Below are positions 41,535 to 53,560 of a stretch of DNA of 64,000 nt, piece after piece (positions within the stretch are counted from its first letter, which is position 1; each line of letters starts with the position of its first letter). The translations under genes and the position numbers were made by a program. The stretch covers positions 294,931 through 358,930 of the forward strand of contig JAUNSG010000001.1 in assembly GCA_030539335.1 (NCBI GenBank). The letters are read 5' to 3'. The notes below the pieces were generated by a model, which was not told the origin of the DNA, ran no database searches, and saw only the letters and a program-made list of their open reading frames with translations. The DNA is from Eubacteriales bacterium. GTDB lineage: Bacteria; Bacillota; Clostridia; Oscillospirales; Butyricicoccaceae.

Positions 41535-42434
41535 TTACCGTTGCGCCTTCTGCTCCTTTTCTGTCAAATTGATCCAACGCGGAACCTCCAGCAGCATGCC
41601 GCCCGCAATCTTATATTCCAGATTGCGGTCATATTCCCGAACAAAATAACAGGAAAAGAGTGCGCTCAGGATGTACAGAATCGAGGTTTCCGTAGAAAAT
41701 GTGGATATTTTGCTGTACAATCGCTCTCTGGATGAGATCGTCAAGGTATAACGAGCCTTTTTGCGCAGGAGATTATCACCATCACTGGTCAGCGCCACAA
41801 TAGGAACGCCTTTTTTCTCCAGTTGAGGAAGAATACCCAGGGTTGTATGGGCCATATTGTTCCCGGAATAGGAAATCACAATGGCGCAGTCCTCACGGCT
41901 CAATGTGGAAGCCAGCAGTCCAAAGTCACCCAAGGTGGGCGTTTCAATCTGACGTCCAATGGTCAGCATCTTCCGCTTAAAAATTTCTGCCAGCGACAGA
42001 TTGGGATTTAACCCGAAAACTGCAACGCGATTACAGCTTTGCAGAAGCGTGACGATTTCCTCCAGCGGCGCATGATCCAGCAGATCGGCAGTATCCAGAA
42101 GACTCTCCACTTGCAATGAACAGATCAAATTGATAATATCCGATTTCCTACTGGATGCATCAAAGGGGAAGTTTGGATCAACATCCGTATAATGAGAGTC
42201 CTGATAGTTCTGCTCTTCTACAAACGCTTTTAGGAACTCCCTCCAGCCGGAAAATCCCAGTTCCTTGGCAAATCGAGTCACCGCTGCCTTTGATGTATAG
42301 GTTTTCTCTGCAATTTCCTGAATGGAATAGTTATGCAGATGCCTTCTTTCCTGCAAAATAAAGGCCCCAATTGCTCTTCGTGAACCACTGCCATAGTACA
42401 TGGACAGCTCTTCCACACGGTGAATCAGATTCAT
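41535..42434 (-). CDS. RpiR/MurR-family regulator with SIS domain
   Basis: A 299-residue regulator. The N-terminal HTH_6 domain includes RRHLHNYSIQEIAEKTYTSKAAVTRFAKELGFSGW. The C-terminal SIS domain binds sugar phosphates (VAVFGLNPNLSLAEIFKRKM and IVISYSGNNMAHTTLG). It has its own promoter (42467-42496) right after the GH1 terminator hairpin. It is at the 3' end of the beta-glucoside operon and is the likely regulator acting at the paired sites upstream of the HPr gene. Confidence 0.93.
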   Translation of the reverse strand: MNLIHRVEELSMYYGSGSRRAIGAFILQERRHLHNYSIQEIAEKTYTSKAAVTRFAKELGFSGWREFLKAFVEEQNYQDSHYTDVDPNFPFDASSRKSDIINLICSLQVESLLDTADLLDHAPLEEIVTLLQSCNRVAVFGLNPNLSLAEIFKRKMLTIGRQIETPTLGDFGLLASTLSREDCAIVISYSGNNMAHTTLGILPQLEKKGVPIVALTSDGDNLLRKKARYTLTISSRERLYSKISTFSTETSILYILSALFSCYFVREYDRNLEYKIAGGMLLEVPRWINLTEKEQKAQR

Positions 42435-42466
42435 AATGGCTTCCCCTTTCTCACCTGTTTAAAAAG

Positions 42467-42496
42467 ATTGTAATTGCAGAAAAAGAGGTTTGTCAA
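42467..42496 (-). promoter_or_regulatory. Promoter of the RpiR gene
   Basis: On the minus strand TTGACA (42491-42496), an 18-base spacer and TACAAT (42467-42472). Confidence 0.75.
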
Positions 42497-42522
42497 GGGG
42501 CTATCTGACAACAGACAGCCCC
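42497..42522 (-). terminator. Hairpin between the GH1 gene and the RpiR gene
   Basis: GGGGCTATCTG (42497-42507) and CAGACAGCCCC (42512-42522) form an 11-bp stem with one mismatch and a 4-base loop. The T-run on the minus strand is short, so partial termination is plausible. Confidence 0.6.
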
Positions 42523-42531
42523 GCAAAAAAA

Positions 42532-44001
<1,470 letters not shown>

Positions 44002-44059
44002 CTATATCCCGATGGCAGGGGATGCTACGCAGTCCCCTGCCTGTCTCCATATTCTTCGG

Positions 44060-45949
44060 TTACTTGACTTCAACATCTGTTGAAATCCGAATGATCTCTG
44101 CGCCTTCTTCTACCGGACCGGCAGCAGCAATCTCTACATTTTCATAGTCCTCTGCATTGGTCAGCATAATAACCACAATGTCTGGATAACCTGCCTCCGC
44201 AATAGCTTTGCGGTCAAAGGAAAGCAGCTGCTGTCCGGCGACAACCGTATCGTCTTCCTTCACATTTACAGTGAAGCCTTTGCCTTTCATCTCTACCGTA
44301 TTTACGCCAACATGGATCAGCAGCTCCATGCCATCCGGGCTGGTAATGCCTACCGCATGCTTGCTGTCGGCTACGGTGCTGATCGTTCCGGCAAACGGAG
44401 CAGTCACAATGCCCTCAGAAGGAAGGATACCAATGCCCTGTCCCAGCACGCCGGAGGCAAATGTCTCATCCGGAATATCTTCCATATTCACGACTTTTCC
44501 GCGAACAGGAGCGTACACCGTACCCGGCTTACCTGAAACAGGCACCTGTGCCGGAGTTTTTACTGTCATATCGCTGCTTTTTTCACCCTTTTCAAATTTG
44601 CAGGAGAGAACAAAAGCGGCAACCGCAGTGACTATTACAGTGATAATTAACGCGATGATAATATTGTAGAAATAACGCATGGTGTCGTCACCGATGTACA
44701 GCAGGACAGCCGGAAGACCGGAAGATCCAGTTGCAAACCGGTGGGTATGTGTCAGTCCGGCATACAGGCCGCCGCATCCGCCGCCAATCATGGCCGCAAT
44801 CAGAGGATACTTCTTCGGCAGGTTGACACCATACAGAACCGGCTCGGTAATGCCCATCAAAGCAGTAATACCACTCGAAGTAGCAAGAGACTTGTCCTTT
44901 GTGTCTTTCGTGCGGATAGCAACCACCAGAGCAGCTACACCTTGGGCAATATTGGAACAAACACAGCCCGGTCCAAAGATGCTGTCATAACCCAACTGCG
45001 CCATCTGCATCGTACCCAGCGGGCCGACAGCCGTGTGCATGCCGAACATGACCATCAGCGGCAAGAAGGTGCCAATAAGTACAGCTGGTGCCCAGCTTGC
45101 ATTGACGCTGAGGAAATCAAAAATGATCGCCAAATAGCTGCCTACAAAGTTACCGATCGGGCCAAGCAGAGAAAGCGCCAGGGTACCCATAATCAGGAAA
45201 GTCAGCATCGGGACAAAGATCATGTTGACTGCCTTTGGAATGAGCTTATTCAATGCCTTTTCAACCCGCGCCTGCACCAGTATTACCAAAATGATCGGGA
45301 TAACTGAGCTGGCGTAACTCACCAAACGGAATGGAATCACACCAAAGAAGTTTACCGCCTCTCCCTCACTGACAAAAGCCATCCAGCTTGGGTGGATCAT
45401 AATACCTGCAACACTCGCGGCAAGGATTGGATTGCACTTGAGTTTCTGTGCCTCGGTGAAAGCCAGCATCATGGGCAGGAAGTAAAATACAGAATCCGAA
45501 AAGAAATTAAAAATCGCATAGGTCTGTGAAGTGCTGTCAATCAGATTGAATACCACCAGCAGAGCCAGCAGAGCTTTCAACATACCAGCGCCGGAAAGCG
45601 CGGGAATGATGGGCATGAACACGCTGGAAACAAAGTCAACAATTGTATTGACAATTCCTTTTTTCTGCGCAGATGCCTCATCGGTGTCCGGCTTTGCACC
45701 AACCAGCGGCTCCAGCTCCTCAAACAAGTCAGCCACATCGGTACCAATTACCACCTGATACACGCCGCTGCTGATCATAACTTTACGGACCCCATCCAAT
45801 GCTTCTAATGCGTCTTTATCGGCTTTTCCCTCATCAGCTAGCGTGAAGCGCAAACGTGTCTGGCAATGATAAACCCGGTTTACATTCTCTTTTCCGCCAA
45901 CATGGATAAGAATCTGAGCCGCTAACTCCTTATAGTTTTTCTTGCTCAT
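44060..45949 (-). CDS. PTS beta-glucoside transporter EIIBCA
   Basis: A 629-residue fused PTS permease of the BglF/BglP type. Domain IIB is N-terminal with the phosphocysteine in NRVYHCQTRLRF near residue 27. Domain IIC (about 105-450) has ten or so hydrophobic segments with GMHTAVGPLG and the GITEPVLYGVNLP loop. Domain IIA at the C-terminus has the phospho-His in ELLIHVGVNTVEMKG. The start at 45949 follows AAAGGTGAT; GTG at 45958 is a weaker alternative. It imports and phosphorylates beta-glucosides for the GH1 enzyme 67 bases downstream. Confidence 0.95.
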   Translation of the reverse strand: MSKKNYKELAAQILIHVGGKENVNRVYHCQTRLRFTLADEGKADKDALEALDGVRKVMISSGVYQVVIGTDVADLFEELEPLVGAKPDTDEASAQKKGIVNTIVDFVSSVFMPIIPALSGAGMLKALLALLVVFNLIDSTSQTYAIFNFFSDSVFYFLPMMLAFTEAQKLKCNPILAASVAGIMIHPSWMAFVSEGEAVNFFGVIPFRLVSYASSVIPIILVILVQARVEKALNKLIPKAVNMIFVPMLTFLIMGTLALSLLGPIGNFVGSYLAIIFDFLSVNASWAPAVLIGTFLPLMVMFGMHTAVGPLGTMQMAQLGYDSIFGPGCVCSNIAQGVAALVVAIRTKDTKDKSLATSSGITALMGITEPVLYGVNLPKKYPLIAAMIGGGCGGLYAGLTHTHRFATGSSGLPAVLLYIGDDTMRYFYNIIIALIITVIVTAVAAFVLSCKFEKGEKSSDMTVKTPAQVPVSGKPGTVYAPVRGKVVNMEDIPDETFASGVLGQGIGILPSEGIVTAPFAGTISTVADSKHAVGITSPDGMELLIHVGVNTVEMKGKGFTVNVKEDDTVVAGQQLLSFDRKAIAEAGYPDIVVIMLTNAEDYENVEIAAAGPVEEGAEIIRISTDVEVK

Positions 45950-46096
45950 AAGTATCACCTTTCTGACCGTTCTATGTTCAGCACAAGTAAATTGAGCTGA
46001 TGAAAGGTCTATTTCCTTGTAACGTAATCTTGATAGGCAACATATCGTAAAGCGGGAATACGATCGCTTTGATTATGCCTTACCGATCCGTCGTTT

Positions 46097-46354
46097 TTAT
46101 AAATGCTCCCTGAACCAAGTTTCTAGTTCGGTTGCAGCCTGCTCTTCGTCTGCTCCTTCTGCCTTGACCCTGACCGTATCGCCTTTTTTCACACACAGTC
46201 CCATTAGGGCCATCATCTTCTGAGCATTTGCCTCTTTTTCTCCTCTTTCAATGGTGATCGTGCTCTTATAATTTTTGACCTGTTTGACCAAAAGTCCAGC
46301 AGGACGGGCATGTATTCCAACAGGATCGGTAATGATATAAGTAAAGCTACGCAT
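46097..46354 (-). CDS. HPr-family phosphocarrier lacking the regulatory serine
   Basis: An 85-residue HPr-like protein. His15 in GIHARPAG is the PEP-dependent phosphorylation site. At position 46, where HPr kinase modifies Ser in typical Firmicutes, the sequence has Lys (NAQKMMALMG). It can therefore carry phosphate to EII domains but cannot act as the Ser-P corepressor with CcpA through that residue. It is the first gene of the beta-glucoside operon, upstream of the PTS permease. Whether it is the cell's main HPr or a dedicated copy cannot be told from this window. Confidence 0.92.
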   Translation of the reverse strand: MRSFTYIITDPVGIHARPAGLLVKQVKNYKSTITIERGEKEANAQKMMALMGLCVKKGDTVRVKAEGADEEQAATELETWFREHL

Positions 46355-46542
46355 AATAACAATCTCCTTTCCATATTGGAGAACGTTCCGGACCGTTCTC
46401 TGTTGTGATTATATGGTACCAAAAATAGCGAAACTTTTTCAATATGTCATGTTTCATTCCGTTTCACCGAGGATTTAGTTTGGTACATTGGATTGAAACA
46501 AAATGAAACTCGGTGCCCATATCAAAAAATTATCGAAATGAA
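46355..46542. promoter_or_regulatory. Control region of the beta-glucoside operon
   Basis: It contains a -10 candidate TATAAT on the minus strand (46408-46413) and an inverted repeat GAGAACG/CGTTCTC (46379-46400) that would lie in the 5' leader. Two RpiR-type sites lie upstream. No gene is visible. Confidence 0.55.
46451..46509. promoter_or_regulatory. Paired inverted operator sites, probably for RpiR
   Basis: GTTTCATTCCGTTTCA at 46451-46466 and TGAAACAAAATGAAAC at 46494-46509 are the same box in opposite orientation (GTTTCATnnnGTTTCA), centres 43 bases apart. Each box itself is a direct repeat of GTTTCA. Both sit upstream of the HPr-gene -10. Confidence 0.65.
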
Positions 46543-46578
46543 AAAAGGTCAATCTACACAAGGCAGATTGACCTTTTT
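46543..46578 (-). terminator. Terminator of the second redox island
   Basis: AAAGGTCAATCT and AGATTGACCTTT form a perfect 12-bp stem with a 9-base loop. On the minus strand it ends in a TTTTTT run. It lies 19 bases after the flavodoxin lipoprotein stop. Confidence 0.85.
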
Positions 46579-46596
46579 AAGTAAGCATCGTTTGCT

Positions 46597-47337
46597 TTAT
46601 CGTTCCGTACTGGAAGAATCTCCTCCGAGAAATCCCGCTTCGCTAAGCCAACTTACAACAGCCTCCTTTGCTTCCTCTTGAGAATTCTGCGCTACTGATC
46701 CTCGAATAGCCAGCCCTTCCAATACCTCTGCATCAGAGCAAATTTCTGCGATACTACTTTCAGTAGAAGAAAGACCGCTGCCCTCATGCGTGCAGAACGG
46801 AACAATTGTCTTTCCTGAAAAATCATAGCTTTCAAGGAAAGTATAGACTGCCATCGGCATATCGCCCCACCAGTTGGGATAGCCAAGAAACACCACATCA
46901 TAGTTTTTCATATCCCCAACGCTCTCATCAAGTTCCGGACGAGCATTTTCATTCTGTTCCTGCTCAGCAATTTCGACACATTCATCGTAATCATCAGGAT
47001 ACGGTGTTACGGTACGGATCTCGAAAATATCGCCACCAGTTTGCTCCGCAATCATATCCGCTACAATATGTGTATTTCCCTTTTCAATATAGCCCACACT
47101 ATAATTCTCACCTGGGCGGGAAAAATAGGCCACTAAGATCTTTGTCTCATTCATATTGGAATCCTCCATTTGCTGTGTACTATCACTATCTTCTGTACTT
47201 TGAGTCTCATTCGATACTTCTCTGTCCTCACTCAAAAACGACTGCGAAATATTGGGCTCCGTTTCATCTGTATTGCTGCAGGCAGCCAACACCAACGTCA
47301 TTGCGAGTACAAATAACAATGGCAGAATCCTTTTCAT
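46597..47337 (-). CDS. Flavodoxin-domain lipoprotein
   Basis: A 246-residue protein. The signal peptide ends in the lipobox LAAC (residues 17-20), and an acidic Ser/Thr/Glu linker (about 21-62) follows. The flavodoxin domain starts KILVAYFSRPGENYSVG, with FLGYPNWWGDMPMAVYTFLE and PFCTHEGSGLSSTESSI. It should be anchored outside the membrane, where it could carry electrons to or from extracellular substrates. It is the last gene of the second redox island. Confidence 0.92.
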   Translation of the reverse strand: MKRILPLLFVLAMTLVLAACSNTDETEPNISQSFLSEDREVSNETQSTEDSDSTQQMEDSNMNETKILVAYFSRPGENYSVGYIEKGNTHIVADMIAEQTGGDIFEIRTVTPYPDDYDECVEIAEQEQNENARPELDESVGDMKNYDVVFLGYPNWWGDMPMAVYTFLESYDFSGKTIVPFCTHEGSGLSSTESSIAEICSDAEVLEGLAIRGSVAQNSQEEAKEAVVSWLSEAGFLGGDSSSTER

Positions 47338-47358
47338 TTCTGTTCCATCCTCCCATCC

Positions 47359-48189
47359 TTATTTTTCAGGCCTCAACGGACCATAAAAATAGCTGGAAGT
47401 CGCGCCGCCGTCAATCAAGAATGTAGATCCGGTAATGAATGCACCCTTGTCACTCATCAGCAACTCTGCAACATTGGCAACTTCATCGGCTGTCCCCGGA
47501 CGCCCAGCGGGACAATTCGCGAACATATTTTTGTAAAAATCTCCACGCGGACCATTGAATTCATCAATCGCCAGAGGTGTTACAATAATACCAGGTGCAA
47601 TAGCGTTGATCCGAGCGCCACGCTTGCCCCATTTGACTGCCTCTGCCATCACGCGCTTTTCATTACAGCGTTTTGCCATCTGATACGCATGCAGGGTATC
47701 CCGAATCTTGTCCAGCTGTAGCAACGGGAGGCTCAACAATTCTTCCGCAGGCGTGGTCGCCAAAAGCTCATCCTCCTCAGCTGTCAATGCTGGCATACGC
47801 CAACCGGACTGACTGGAAATCGTTACACCGACACCGCCTCGCTTGATCACCTTCCCGATTTCCTCCAATAGCATTGCCGTTCCATACAAATCTACTTTCA
47901 AAATAGCCTCAATCGGAGCCTGACTTGGTGAAACACCGGCTGCATTTACCAGCTTGGAAATCTCACCATATCGCCGTGCCTCTGCAATCAGATTCATAAT
48001 CGAATCGCGTGAAGATAAGTCCATCTGGACGGGTACGGCATCAAAACCTGCATCATTCATCGTTTTAACGATCGTCTGCGCATTTTCCAGTGTCTTATCT
48101 CCCACGATAATTTTCATGCCATAGCCCATTCTCCGGGCAATTGCCATCCCAATCTGACCTGCGCCAGTTAAAATCATGACCTCTTTCAT
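47359..48189 (-). CDS. Short-chain dehydrogenase/reductase
   Basis: A 276-residue SDR. The Rossmann start is VMILTGAGQIGMAIARRMG (TGxGxIG), then NAAGVSPSQAP. The catalytic Tyr-Lys pair is probably YQMAKRCNEKRVM, with Ser in TISSQSGWR and the NAIAPGIIVTPL and GSTFLIDGG signatures. The start at 48189 has AAAGGACAGG upstream; ATG at 48210, which overlaps the preceding stop, is an alternative adding seven residues. The substrate is unknown. It is part of the second redox island. Confidence 0.92.
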   Translation of the reverse strand: MKEVMILTGAGQIGMAIARRMGYGMKIIVGDKTLENAQTIVKTMNDAGFDAVPVQMDLSSRDSIMNLIAEARRYGEISKLVNAAGVSPSQAPIEAILKVDLYGTAMLLEEIGKVIKRGGVGVTISSQSGWRMPALTAEEDELLATTPAEELLSLPLLQLDKIRDTLHAYQMAKRCNEKRVMAEAVKWGKRGARINAIAPGIIVTPLAIDEFNGPRGDFYKNMFANCPAGRPGTADEVANVAELLMSDKGAFITGSTFLIDGGATSSYFYGPLRPEK

Positions 48190-48206
48190 GTTCCCTGTCC
48201 TTTCTT

Positions 48207-49196
48207 TCATTTTGCCTGACTTCCTCCAAACACGAGGAACTGCATCTGATTCAGCTTTTTATCTATCTCATGAATCTCCTCGGAAGATAACGTAACTTCT
48301 GCTGCCTGTAAATTTTCCTGAAGTCGTTTTGGTTTACGACTTCCGGGAATGGGAATGATCCATTCCTTTTTACCAAGCATCCACGCTAGAGAGAGCTGTG
48401 CAGGCGTAGCCTGTTTTTCTTCTGCCAGTCTTCTCAGATAATCCAACAGTTCCCTCCCCCTTGCAAATCCTTCATCTGTATATTGCGGCATAAAGCTTCG
48501 GTAATCTGTCCCGGCTTCAAACCTTGTATATCGATCATATTTTCCGCTTAAAAATCCGTTGGCCATAGGAGAAAACGCAATATATCCGATGTGCAGTTCC
48601 TCAACTGTTGGGAACAAATTTTCATGCCAGCGTGCCATCATAGAATAACGGTTTTGAATTGCTGTTACCGGACATACTGCATGAGCCCGCCGCAGATATT
48701 CTTCCGTCGTTTCAGAAATTCCCCAATAACGTATTTTTCCTTCCCTGATCAGGTCTTCCATGACACCAGCCACCTCCTCCGGAGCAACCTTCGGATCAAT
48801 CCGGTGCTGATAATAAAGGTCTATGTAATCGGTTCCCAGCCGTTTCAAACTGCTTTCTACAGACCTGCGGATTACCTCCGGCCGACTGTCTAAGATAAGT
48901 CCTTTATCCTCTGCGTGATGAACACCGCATTTCGTAGCGATTACTACCTGACTGCGAACTGATTTCAATGCTTCTCCTACCAGTTCTTCGTTATAGGAGA
49001 TACTGCCATCGGCATGAATCCCCGTATAGCATTCTGCCGTATCAAATAGGGTATAGCCCATATCGAAAGCCTTCCGTAGTATTTTACCTGCTTCGTTTTT
49101 TTCCGTGGGTGCACCGTTGGCGTGGCTAAATCCCATGCAGCCCAACCCTACAGGCGATACGTTCAATTCACTGCAGCCAATCGTTCTTCTCTTCAC
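48207..49196 (-). CDS. Aldo/keto reductase
   Basis: A 329-residue AKR of the AKR11/13-like group. SPVGLGCMGFSHANG is the N-terminal signature, then LFDTAECYTG with the catalytic Asp and Tyr, IATKCGV with Lys, and YYQHRIDP with His. PIPGSRKPKRLQENL is the coenzyme end. It is followed by an almost parallel reductase gene upstream, so the two are probably paralogues with different substrates. It overlaps the SDR's alternative start by 4 bases. Confidence 0.94.
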   Translation of the reverse strand: MKRRTIGCSELNVSPVGLGCMGFSHANGAPTEKNEAGKILRKAFDMGYTLFDTAECYTGIHADGSISYNEELVGEALKSVRSQVVIATKCGVHHAEDKGLILDSRPEVIRRSVESSLKRLGTDYIDLYYQHRIDPKVAPEEVAGVMEDLIREGKIRYWGISETTEEYLRRAHAVCPVTAIQNRYSMMARWHENLFPTVEELHIGYIAFSPMANGFLSGKYDRYTRFEAGTDYRSFMPQYTDEGFARGRELLDYLRRLAEEKQATPAQLSLAWMLGKKEWIIPIPGSRKPKRLQENLQAAEVTLSSEEIHEIDKKLNQMQFLVFGGSQAK

Positions 49197-49215
49197 AGAA
49201 ACCTCCTGCTATCGC

Positions 49216-51377
<2,162 letters not shown>

Positions 51378-51401
51378 TGTCATTTTCTCCATAGCCATTT
51401 T

Positions 51402-51941
51402 CTACGCTTTGTTTATCAATTTTCCAACCTCATAAGCTTTCTCAAAGGATGGATGACGATAAACATCCCCCTTATCCCATGTGCCGGTTCCATAAAGGAT
51501 TCCCTTCTCATTTGCACCGGGTAAGCACCGCAGATACCCACGCAGACCGGCAATTGTTTCGTCTGCTGCAGAATGCTCCGGATCCGCTGCTGTAATGATA
51601 TAATAAAAATCCTTATTGGTAATCTCTCGATACCGTGAAAAGCACCGATCAATCATAATTTTCATCTGTGCATTCATGGAATAGAAATATACCGGCATGG
51701 CCAAAACAATAACATCTGCGCTAATCAGTTCCTCCAGAATCTGTTCCATGTCATCTTTTTGCACACACCGATGTGATTTGGCACAGCCGTAACAGGCAAC
51801 ACAAGGGCCGATCTTCTTCCCTGCCAGATTGATTTTTTTGGTTGCATTCCCACTGTCAGCAGCCCCTTTTAAAAACTGATCGCACAGGACATCGGAATTG
51901 CCGCCCTTACGGGGACTCGCACTGATTGCCAATACCTTCAT
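51402..51941 (-). CDS. NADPH-dependent FMN reductase with cysteine-rich motif
   Basis: A 179-residue flavodoxin-fold reductase. The FMN loop is MKVLAISASPRKGGNSD. A CVACYGCAKSHRC motif near residues 45-57 is typical of the clostridial branch sometimes called iron-sulfur flavoproteins, where Cys residues bind a cluster. LAMPVYFYSMNAQMKIMIDR is the FMN isoalloxazine site. AAAGGAG lies upstream of the ATG at 51941. It is the first gene of the second redox island, and its flavin partner could be the lipoprotein flavodoxin. Confidence 0.9.
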   Translation of the reverse strand: MKVLAISASPRKGGNSDVLCDQFLKGAADSGNATKKINLAGKKIGPCVACYGCAKSHRCVQKDDMEQILEELISADVIVLAMPVYFYSMNAQMKIMIDRCFSRYREITNKDFYYIITAADPEHSAADETIAGLRGYLRCLPGANEKGILYGTGTWDKGDVYRHPSFEKAYEVGKLINKA

Positions 51942-52117
51942 ACCGTTTCGCTCCTTTCCATCTCGTCTGATACTTTCTATTTTAGGCAGTCCTGCTCTGC
52001 AAAACAATTCGTATTTCATGGCAAATCCATAAGAAAAACTTATGAATAAAAATTATCCCTTTCCAAACTGATAAACAACAACACCAAGCGTATGCATCCT
52101 TTGCTCCAAATATGCCA

Positions 52118-52156
52118 AAAAAGATCGCATCTGCCTTTCCGCATCTGCGATCTTTT
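52118..52156. terminator. Bidirectional hairpin after the LysR gene
   Basis: AAAAGATCGCA and TGCGATCTTTT form an 11-bp stem; the loop carries CATCTG/TCTG repeats. A/T runs lie on both sides. Confidence 0.7.
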
Positions 52157-52188
52157 CCCATAAGCTTCTGTAATTTTCCACTCTTCGC

Positions 52189-53067
52189 CTAGAATTTCGA
52201 TTTTAATATATCTGCAAACTCTTCGACATAATAACCGGAATTATCGGCTTTCCAAAATGCACAGTAATTTCGTTTCATTGACTTCCCTTTGCGGGTAAGA
52301 CGTATCCGACGAATCTTTGCCGCAAACTCCGGCTCGTGTTCTCCTCCCTCTATTGGCATAAACCCTTTTCCTCCAAGCACCAAAAGCCGTGCCTCTTCCA
52401 AGTTTTCGGCAAATAAAAAATCTCCTTTGATTCCAACGATCTCCTGATAATACGTCTTTTCTGTCTCCTGCTGTTCTGGTGAAGAAACCAGAATACACGG
52501 AATCTGTTTCAAATCATCGGTTTCAATCCACTCACGCGATGCAAGAGGATTTCTTGCCGCAATCTCAATATAGCACTCACTCGTTGTTAAAATGAAATTT
52601 ACATATTCATCAGAAAAAGCGCGCCGCTGATCGTTCAGAACGAGATCCACTCCACCGTTTCTCAATGCATCATACAGCTCTTCATGGTTTCCGTTGATGA
52701 TATGAACCGATACATCCGGATGCTTTTCGGAAAACTCTGCTACCGCCAGCCGAAACTCCAGTCCACCATAGCATCTGAGATATCCGATCCGAAGCTCTGC
52801 ATGATCTTTGTTTGCAATACGAATGGTCTCATGGCATAGACGCTCAAAATCAGTCAGAAGGACCAGGCTTTTCTGATAAAAATACTCACCTGCGGGTGTC
52901 AAAGAGAACTTCCGTTTCTCACGGTTTAACAGCTTCACACCAAGTTCGTGTTCCAACGATTGAATCTGCTGGGATATGGCAGACTGCGAAATAAAACATT
53001 CTGCCGCCGCTTCCGTAAAACTCTTACAGCGAACAACGGCCTGAAAATATCGAATCCGCTTTATCAT
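52189..53067 (-). CDS. LysR-family regulator of the second redox island
   Basis: A 292-residue LysR protein. The helix-turn-helix includes IRYFQAVVRCKSFTEAAAECF and SQSAISQQIQSLEHELG. The effector domain has LRIGYLRCYGGLEFRLAV and VHIINGNHEEL. It lies upstream of the FMN-reductase operon on the same strand, separated by a terminator hairpin, mirroring the arrangement of the LysR at 40610-41500. Control of the reductase island is inferred from this arrangement. Confidence 0.93.
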   Translation of the reverse strand: MIKRIRYFQAVVRCKSFTEAAAECFISQSAISQQIQSLEHELGVKLLNREKRKFSLTPAGEYFYQKSLVLLTDFERLCHETIRIANKDHAELRIGYLRCYGGLEFRLAVAEFSEKHPDVSVHIINGNHEELYDALRNGGVDLVLNDQRRAFSDEYVNFILTTSECYIEIAARNPLASREWIETDDLKQIPCILVSSPEQQETEKTYYQEIVGIKGDFLFAENLEEARLLVLGGKGFMPIEGGEHEPEFAAKIRRIRLTRKGKSMKRNYCAFWKADNSGYYVEEFADILKSKF

Positions 53068-53268
53068 TTGCGTCTATCACCTCTATTTTTTATCTGCATA
53101 TTATCTGTTTATATACATAACTTCCAGGATATAGGGTGCATTCATTTCATTTTTGTCTGTTCTCTTAAATAATTATATATGGAAAATCAAACAAAAACAA
53201 TATTATCGCTTTGTTTGCTGTAAGGCAATAGGAATCGAGAATGGATTTTTCTTGCGACGAATGCTTTC

Positions 53269-53493
53269 CTACACAATTTTCCGCTGGGATATTAAATTCC
53301 ATCCATACGCAGGAATTCCATACCCATAAATATCACTCGACCCCGCCGGATAATGCCGCTGTGCACAGGTATTGCTTGCATTGCCTTCCACGGTATAGAC
53401 CGTTCCGTTTTCCACCTTTTCTACAATGCCAACATGTTCCGTATGCCCATCGCCGTTCCAGTCGAAGTAAATAATATACCCCCCGGCGTACAA
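53269..53493 (-). pseudogene. C-terminal fragment of a CHAP-domain cell-wall hydrolase
   Basis: The frame encodes IIYFDWNGDGHTEHVGIVEK followed by ENGTVYTVEGNASNTC and DIYGYGIPAY. That is the His-containing half of a CHAP (amidase/endopeptidase) domain, the Ca-like loop FDWNGDG and the VGIVE strand being diagnostic. The catalytic Cys half and signal peptide are missing. The fragment begins exactly at the T-run of the terminator at 53494-53526, with only a TTG and no ribosome-binding site, so it is a deletion scar rather than a gene. Confidence 0.75.
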
Positions 53494-53526
53494 AAGGGGC
53501 TTTCCGATCGAATCCGGAAAGCCCCT
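53494..53526 (-). terminator. Terminator of the GGGtGRT operon
   Basis: AAGGGGCTTTCCG (53494-53506) pairs perfectly with CGGAAAGCCCCTT (53514-53526), with a 7-base loop and TTTTGT on the minus strand. The CHAP fragment abuts it. Confidence 0.85.
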
Positions 53527-53560
53527 TAAAAGTTCAATATTTCATTAAAATTTAAGCAAA

